64,000 nt of DNA. Source: Haemonchus contortus (Eukaryota > Nematoda > Chromadorea > Rhabditida > Trichostrongylidae). The notes beneath the pieces were generated by a model, which worked only from the letters and a program-made list of their open reading frames with translations, ran no database searches and was not told the origin of the DNA. A program made the translations under genes and the position numbers. Where the stretch lies: NCBI GenBank assembly GCA_000469685.2, contig LS997565.1, positions 1,602,005-1,666,004 of the forward strand, read 5' to 3'. Positions 59,401-64,000 of the stretch are shown here, piece by piece (the first letter of the stretch is position 1; each line of letters starts with the position of its first letter).

Positions 59401-61258
59401 AGAATTCACTTAAGACGGCTGAGTCCAGACAAGCGAGTTCAGGGATAGATAGCGTCAGGAAGCCTGAAGGTGGAACATCCCCTGAAGTCGTACAATGGTT
59501 TTGTTTGCTGCGAAAATAAGGGAGAAATAGGCAAAAGCGAGGAATCATTATGAAAGAGAGGGCGGAAGTTCGTGTTAGAGATTGAGTGACAAAGTTTTTT
59601 TAAGCACAAAATTTTTTAAGAATCAGTCTAGGGATAGGGGGTGAAAGTAAAGAAATAGGTAATATCCAGCGAAAGATAACTCTTTTATTTTCTTTAATAA
59701 TATTCTCTAAAAAAGTGTTACAGATAGCAATTAGCTCCGAAAAGGAGAGTGAAAGTTACGTACCCTTCAAGATCTTCATCACTACTTTGAAGAAACCGTC
59801 GGAAAATTCTACACTTTATAGTGTTGAAGAATATAGCAGGAATATAGATCGTTTGAAAGTAGAAATACACGATATTCAAAAGGAAATCCGTGAAAAGGAC
59901 GAGCGTTCCGAAGCTACTTCACAAGAACTTCACCGAGTTAGTGGATCTATCAACGAAACCACACGTGACATGCTAAAAATGGTAGCTGAATTGAAATCAA
60001 GGAAAGGTAGTAGAATTCTTTTGCATTAAATACTTTTAGGCCCATAGAGTTGACTGGTTAGATCGCATTCCGATGAAGTTAGGTAAAGCAACAAAATTGG
60101 CACCCTGCTCGGGTGGACTTACATATGTATGTATAGGAAAATCTCGCGTTATACGGGCTTCATATTCATTCTGTTATCTGGGACGAGTGTGACAAAGGAG
60201 CTTTGTAGTCTTTAATGTTCAATAATTAATATTAATAAATCCCTAGCAATGTCCCGTGAGCTTGAAGTTCTCCGATATTTTCTTTGAATGACATCAGATC
60301 CCTTAAGCAGGCAGGGGGTTGCGGTACTTCTCCCGATTTCTATGTTCGCTTTGCCGTTTATTCGACATATCTTTTCTAGTTCTCTCGTGACTTCATACTG
60401 CATTTATAGTACCGTACTCCTCCCAAAAAACGCGTCACTCTCGTCGCACTCGACGCAGTCGCACGCTATGGAGGGAAATTTTTGAGTTCTCGGTGGAAGG
60501 ATAGGATATCGCTGCGGAACCGTTGCTGTTTGCGTCGGAATTCGAGAAGATGTACCGCCGCCCACTGTTGTTGTTCTCAACTGTTGATTTCCCTCATTTC
60601 ATTTTCCTGCCTTACCAATTTAATGGATCCCTAAATCTGTCCGAAGGGGAGCCAAAGCTGTCAGGCGAGATTGTAACGGTATCACTGAAGGTTCACCATA
60701 TCTAGTTATTTCGCATCCATGATGGATGGTTTACATCTTCCATTTCAGCGCGAATAAAACGGATATTCAATTCGCCAAGTAATGTTCGAAGAACTATTAT
60801 TTTGATGGAGGTATTCACAGTCGTAGTGATGCTGATTGCTGTAAGTTCCAACGATTGGGAATGGCTTCTTGAGAAAAGAAATCTAGAATTTGAAAACTGA
60901 CACTTGACCAGTTTTTTCCATCAAAACATCGTATCTGCATCTTGAAGGACACTTAATGTTAAAATAAATGCCCACTGTCAATCTCGTGTGGAAATGGGGG
61001 CCTCCTACCAGGTGAAAATAATATCTCCAAACTGCCTAACTTTTGCTTGCAAGTTCCTAATTCAGTGAATGTTTTGGCTCAATTGTTTGGCTGATTCCTT
61101 CGATAAAGAGACACTACTTAACTCACTCAAAGAGGCTTAATGATCCTTTTAGTAGAACTGAGAAGTTGTGTTTGTAATTTCCTGCGTTTTAGATTTCAAC
61201 GAAGATGGTCCAAAAAAGAAAGAAAATGCAATTGAATTCCCCACAAAGTTCTGAGTAG
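47413..61258 (+). CDS. Type I membrane protein with Ig, FN3-like segments, coiled coil and TM helix (paralogue B), 5' end unresolved
   Basis: Exons 47413-47501, 47647-47729, 47776-47808, 51850-52006, 52632-52815, 53650-53746, 55638-55767, 55921-56063, 57383-57531 (ends 57521), 57563-57711, 59212-59325, 59724-60006, 60749-60840 and 61193-61258 join in phase to ~585 codons. The first exon encodes a hydrophobic leader-like segment (IIVACCSFFTCS) without a usable ATG, so a short upstream exon is missing. An Ig domain follows with Cys pair ITC...GRYTC (57 residues apart), then FN3-like stretches (TFDGLKANTYY; 'GLSPSG'), a long coiled coil, a TM helix (TIILMEVFTVVVMLIA) and a basic tail. Intron phases and motifs such as GLSP-x-G match paralogue A at 30803, pointing to tandem duplication. 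Intron 3 holds a 2-kb foldback element and several MITEs. Confidence 0.65.
48223..50211. mobile_element. Large foldback element with ~600-bp inverted arms
   Basis: The left arm (48223-48836) recurs inverted at 49627-50211: compare 'gtgggagcactatcaatgga' with its complement near 49655-49675, and 'aaggaaggtctctcaggg' with the complement at the far right end. The ~790-bp interior has no recognisable transposase. No clear target duplication. It lies in intron 3 of paralogue B. It may be a non-autonomous MULE-like or Foldback element. Confidence 0.75.
50260..50668. mobile_element. MITE family GTCCGTCGAAA..AGGTCAC, copy 3, split by another MITE
   Basis: 'gcgtctgtgaaaacaaggtc' starts the copy. The interior block 'tgcttttgtccgtgcc..tgccccgctgacaactgcgac' resumes after 50500, and the right end 'ctgcggcgtgac' is truncated. 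The 147-bp segment 50354-50500 interrupts it. Confidence 0.6.
50354..50500. mobile_element. MITE family GGCTGCTTTCATAG, nested short copy
   Basis: 'gactgcttccacagtccgcc' at the left and inverted 'ggcggactatgaaggcagcc' at the right. It lies inside the 50260-50668 MITE. Confidence 0.6.
51040..51260. repeat. Interspersed GC-rich palindromic repeat, copy 2 (inverted)
   Basis: Inverted copy of 19146-19352: shares 'gcacc..gagataaaaattgaa..', 'aggtgaaaaatacacagc' and the complement of 'cccgtaat(a/g)gtg..tagg'. Confidence 0.5.
52052..52337. mobile_element. MITE family GTCCGTCGAAA..AGGTCAC, copy 4
   Basis: 'gcgtccgtcggaaccaggtc' at the left and inverted 'gacctagtttcgacgaacgt' at the right; ~285 bp. 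Intronic in paralogue B. Confidence 0.65.
53068..53494. mobile_element. MULE-type MITE family GGGTAACGGAAC, reversed divergent copy
   Basis: Contains the reversed interior blocks ('ccgctcccttcaattccaat', 'gagctctttaatcatttg') and ends 'cggggagaagttccgtgatcc'. The left terminus is decayed. Intronic in paralogue B. Confidence 0.65.
53940..54198. mobile_element. MITE family with GCGCGGCGA..TTCG ends, copy 1
   Basis: Near-palindromic: 'gcgcggcgagattcgtggcg..acgacttt..ggggcgcgaacttgaagtggag' is followed by its inverse 'ctctacttcaaatttggg..ggcgctaaagtcgttcaag..'. Diverged against the copies at 54497 and 63254. Confidence 0.6.
54497..54752. mobile_element. MITE family with GCGCGGCAAATT..TTCGTAACG ends, copy 2
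   Basis: 'gcggcaaattgtgcggcgaa' at the left and inverted 'ttcgccgcgcaagttgccg' at the right. It ends next to a C13 run (54740-54752), as does the copy at 63254. Confidence 0.65.
54760..55095 (+). repeat. tRNA-derived SINE
   Basis: A B-box GGTTCGAATCC at ~54862 is followed by the SINE body ('ttggtaccagaccc', 'ccatcggctggccaccacaa', 'acgccattgcgattctgaat') and the 3' block 'gggattgattaacgcccaag'. Intronic in paralogue B. Confidence 0.7.
56156..56383. repeat. Near-perfect hairpin: 88-bp arms, 52-bp spacer
   Basis: 56156-56243 ('gagcttgtatgcagcggaag'...) is matched inverted by 56296-56383 with about one mismatch. Spacer ~56244-56295. The arms are AT-moderate and non-repetitive internally. It lies in an intron of paralogue B. 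Probably a very young foldback/MITE insertion, or an inverted duplication. Confidence 0.85.
56400..56750. repeat. Decayed GC-rich array related to the 125-bp satellite
   Basis: 'gggggcggggcttgcgctaaaac', 'gatggtaggtgacaggactg' and 'ccggaaacttataatccctgt' recall units at 7.07-8.29 kb. Confidence 0.45.
58205..58265 (+). repeat. SINE 3' end fragment
   Basis: 'gagattgattaacgcccaaa' followed by 'gactatcctta' matches the 3' terminus of the 54760 SINE. Confidence 0.45.
58850..59102. mobile_element. MITE family GTCCGTCGAAA..AGGTCAC, copy 5
   Basis: 'gcgcttccgtcaaatctagg' at the left and inverted 'cttagttctgacggacgcgc' at the right. The interior 'cgtcgcagttgtcagtgggg' is shared with copy 2. Intronic in paralogue B. 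Confidence 0.65.
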
Positions 61259-61322
61259 TGATTGTGACTCGATGACCGAAAACTGTTGTTATGTTCAGCT
61301 TTAGTCTTAGTAAATAATTCTA

Positions 61323-61328
61323 AATAAA
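61323..61328 (+). terminator. Polyadenylation signal of paralogue B
   Basis: AATAAA lies 65 nt after the TAG stop at 61256-61258. Confidence 0.5.
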
Positions 61329-61603
61329 CGATTTTATAATAATTTTTTCTGAACGGACGATCTTTTTTAAGACATCATGTCATTTTGAAGAGACTACAAA
61401 TTTCATATTATTGAATTTATTGTTGTCTTGAACTCTTCACGAGGTTTGTAAATATCCTTCATTAGGCTGTCGTTTCGGCGGAAACGCCTTGTCTGAAAGC
61501 CTGAAAGGATCATAAACAATCTGTGACTATCCGAGCAAACGTTTCCACCGACCCACTAAGTTCGAGACCCCCAGGGCACGCAGGTGGTCGAAGGGAGAAA
61601 CTC

Positions 61604-61717
61604 ACCGTAACTTTGTGGATTCTTCGTAACCAACCAACAAGTGATGGTACTAACCGACCCACCGTAACTTTGTGGATTCTTCGTAACCACCCAACAAGTG
61701 ATGGTACTAACCGACCA
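61604..61717. repeat. 57-bp direct tandem duplication
   Basis: 'ccgtaactttgtggattctt' begins at ~61605 and again at ~61662. The two 57-bp units differ at about one base. Confidence 0.8.
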
Positions 61718-62043
61718 GTGTCAGCCGGGGTACGTCCTCTTCAGAGTCCAGGAGTCAACAATAAACTCAGTAATATAATTATGCCGAGTTTCATAGAAAG
61801 CCGTACATGGAATTACAATTTTTGCTTTTTTCAAAAAAGTTCTCGCAGTTTCAACCTTGGCTATTTTTTCTTATTTTTACATATATTTGGGTTGTGTCCT
61901 GAACGGCTTGAGCGAGTAAAGGGAAAATTACGCAGACGGAATGATCTTATGGGACGCTAACTTTCAAATGGCTTTTTTTTCGTTGCCTTATGTCACACTA
62001 ACGATGAGGGAGTCAAGAAAAAAAATCGACATGTCTATAATAT

Positions 62044-62205
62044 TGGCTGCTTTTATAGTCCGCGGCCGGCGTGCCAGCGGAGGCAGTGTTAGGGGGGAGG
62101 AGGGAGGCAGACAGTCGGCCAGCCCCTTTGAAGGGCTGGAACAAATGATTTTTGATCTTGTCTCTCGTTGTTTACAGCCCTTCGAGGTGGAGTCGATACC
62201 ATAGG
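62044..62205. repeat. Half copy of MITE family GGCTGCTTTCATAG
   Basis: 'ggctgcttttatagtccgcg' is followed by the 'gggggaggagg..gcagacagtcgg..agcccc' interior shared with 31727-31979. The right terminus is lost. Confidence 0.6.
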
Positions 62206-63253
62206 AATCACTATTCAATAAATTGTCGATCAAGTGGGAGTTGTAGAGGCTCTTGCACGATAGAGCAAGTGACTGCCAAAGACAGTTCATTCTGGATTTG
62301 ATTGTGCAGAGCACTACGATTTTCACTCCACCGTCCCCAGACTGACGCATGGCAACAACCGAAGTTCATTCAAAGGTTTAGGGCTGTTCAATTCAGGAGT
62401 AACCCCTTTCTCTACCCCGAGCGTTCTGCGTGCGGCTACCATTTTCCCTAAATTCAGAGTCAGTGCCATTTCATGGTAAAAGATCTGTTCTGTTCCCTAT
62501 ACTATGTAAATTTAGCAATTGAAATTTCTTGCCTGAGCTGTTTTTGTTTGAAACCACCAAGAACTACGATTTTTGTATTCATCGAACTATACTTCTTCGA
62601 ATCTCGATGAGATGATTCGAAAGCAATTGCTGGTTGTTCAAAGGGTAAGCCCCAAAAAACGGCGCTGAAAGGAAACACCAAGGTCGTGCTAGGGGAGTAC
62701 AAAGCTCGAAGATGCCGTTCGGTTCGCAGCGCCTGCCTGTATGAACTGTTCTTTGGGAGTGATCGAGACCCTGTTTTTAGCCACTGGAGCTTAGGTTCCG
62801 CTAATGAGTTCATGGTCTTCAGAAGTACAAGGCTTAATCACGTGCATGCAAGTGGGTTGAAGAGAGTTACGTCAGTGAACCCCCTTTGGACTAGTGATTT
62901 GGCGCGTGGTAGTGCACAAGAAGGCATGCTTATCCTCAGTAATTTGAAAAAAAAAACCCCACAGCAATAAGCGATAAAGTAGAAAGGTGAAAGCGAGCTA
63001 GAAGCCAAGGGAAACTTGGTCTTATAAAGGAGCTCATGTCCACTTTCTGGTGATCCATCGTACAGTAAGGTTCCACTGTGATGGATTTATCATAGGGAAC
63101 GAGAAACTGCAGGAAGAATGTTTGCTCTGCAGCTAGGGAAGATCTAATGGAACTTCAGCAGAGTGGTTGATGCGGAATAGAATATTCCCTGCATAACAAC
63201 CGCACCATGCAAAAGCTGTTCAAAATGTCTTGATTCACTAGTTTTGTCGCCCA

Positions 63254-63513
63254 TACACGGGGTATGTGTACGAACGTGCGTCCGAGGATGCGCGCGGCAA
63301 ATTGCGCGGCGAAGTTCGTAACGATTTGAACGACTTTGGCGTCTATCATTGGGGCCCAAATTTGAAATAGAGTGGATTAGGAGGATCATCTGACCCTAAT
63401 AAACCTAGAGTTTGTGCCCCGAAAATTGGCGCCGCAGTCGTGCAAATCGTCACGAACTTCGCAATTTGCCGCGCACACCCTCGGACGCACGTTCATACCG
63501 TCCCCCCCCCCCC
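63254..63513. mobile_element. MITE family with GCGCGGCAAATT..TTCGTAACG ends, copy 3
   Basis: 'gcggcaaattgcgcggcgaa' at the left and inverted 'ttcgcaatttgccgcgc' at the right, ending at a C-run (~63500-63513). The interior 'ggggcccaaatttgaa' is shared with copy 2. Confidence 0.65.
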
Positions 63514-64000
63514 CCATCCCCTCTCCCCCATGCACCATCAGTTTTCCCGCCTCTGTAAGCACTATCTTAGGGGAAAGACCGTTAAAAAAAGGTTTTGAAA
63601 TGATTTTTCAACGATTCTTTTTTTTTTGAAGCCTCATATCTGTCAACGAGGGTCTCTCTATCCAATAACCACGTAGGACCAGATTTCTACAACTTTTAGT
63701 AGGAAAGGCGATCAATATCTAGCTACTACAGTTTCTAATTGTCAAGGACATCAGGCCCATTACCAGTTCGTTATCTGATGAAGTAGTTAAGAATGATCAC
63801 CGTTGGTGGCGAGTAGTCCTTATTCCGTGACTGTACCTATTCAAGGAACATGGACAGTACGAGCTTCCAAAGACTAGGGCGCAGGCGTCACTGAACACCC
63901 ATCAATCAATTCACAAGGGCCGGCATTGACAGGAATCAATGACTTTTATCCCACGCCCAACCTATGTTCGTACTGCGTTCATGTGGCAAATGTACAGCAC

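Noticed and set aside
62686..62970. 94-codon open frame
   Set aside because: No recognisable motif, splice context or repeat; length is within chance expectation.

Overview
The window looks like nuclear DNA of a nematode, most probably a strongylid (hookworm-type) worm. This is inferred from short exons split by GT..TTTCAG introns, a nematode-type chemoreceptor gene, and gene space crowded with Tc1/Tc3-like elements, Mutator-like elements, tRNA-derived SINEs and many inverted-repeat (MITE-like) families. Species cannot be fixed from sequence alone. No bacterial operon, CRISPR array or rRNA gene is visible, and no tRNA gene beyond tRNA-derived SINE heads.

Four host genes were rebuilt by hand by following reading frame and intron phase. 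All lie on the + strand. (1) 1526-3908: a complete 7-exon, 314-aa serpentine receptor, closest in feel to the Srv class. (2) 5503-27632: a 12-exon, 351-aa unrecognised single-pass protein with a basic Ser/Lys-rich tail; its introns hold most of the transposons of the left half. (3) 30803-41667 and (4) about 47413-61258: tandem paralogues. Each is a type I membrane protein with an Ig domain, fibronectin-III-like segments, a coiled coil, a C-terminal transmembrane helix and a short basic tail, and intron phases match along most of their length.

The most striking object is at 19895-26323: a 6.4-kb Mutator-like element (MULE) inserted in the penultimate intron of gene 2. It has a perfect 9-bp target-site duplication and long terminal inverted repeats (roughly 0.9-1.2 kb). 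Its minus-strand transposase gene can be read through 13 exons without a stop (896 aa): three C2H2 fingers, a C2H2/FLYWCH-like module, a D-D-E MULE transposase core with C-x2-H insert, a SWIM finger, a helical charged region and a C-terminal PHD-type finger. It appears intact and possibly recently active.

Other repeats: degenerate Tc3-like (12976-14200, +) and Tc1-like (28826-30155, -) transposons; two TA-flanked MITEs sharing the Tc1-like end (6471-6993, 7151-7676); a MULE-type MITE family with 9-bp target duplications (16922, 37506, 41858, 46707, plus divergent copies); three or four further inverted-repeat families; a 125-bp satellite (about 44.87-46.14 kb); a TG-rich tract (33.4-34.3 kb); a 2-kb element with about 600-bp inverted arms (48223-50211); a near-perfect 88-bp-arm hairpin (56156-56383); and many 8-17-bp G:C tracts. 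Stretches not listed (about 140-1525, 3979-4840, 27633-28825, 42262-44500, 59600-59700, 61330-61600, 62210-63240 and 63510-64000) show no feature I can support.
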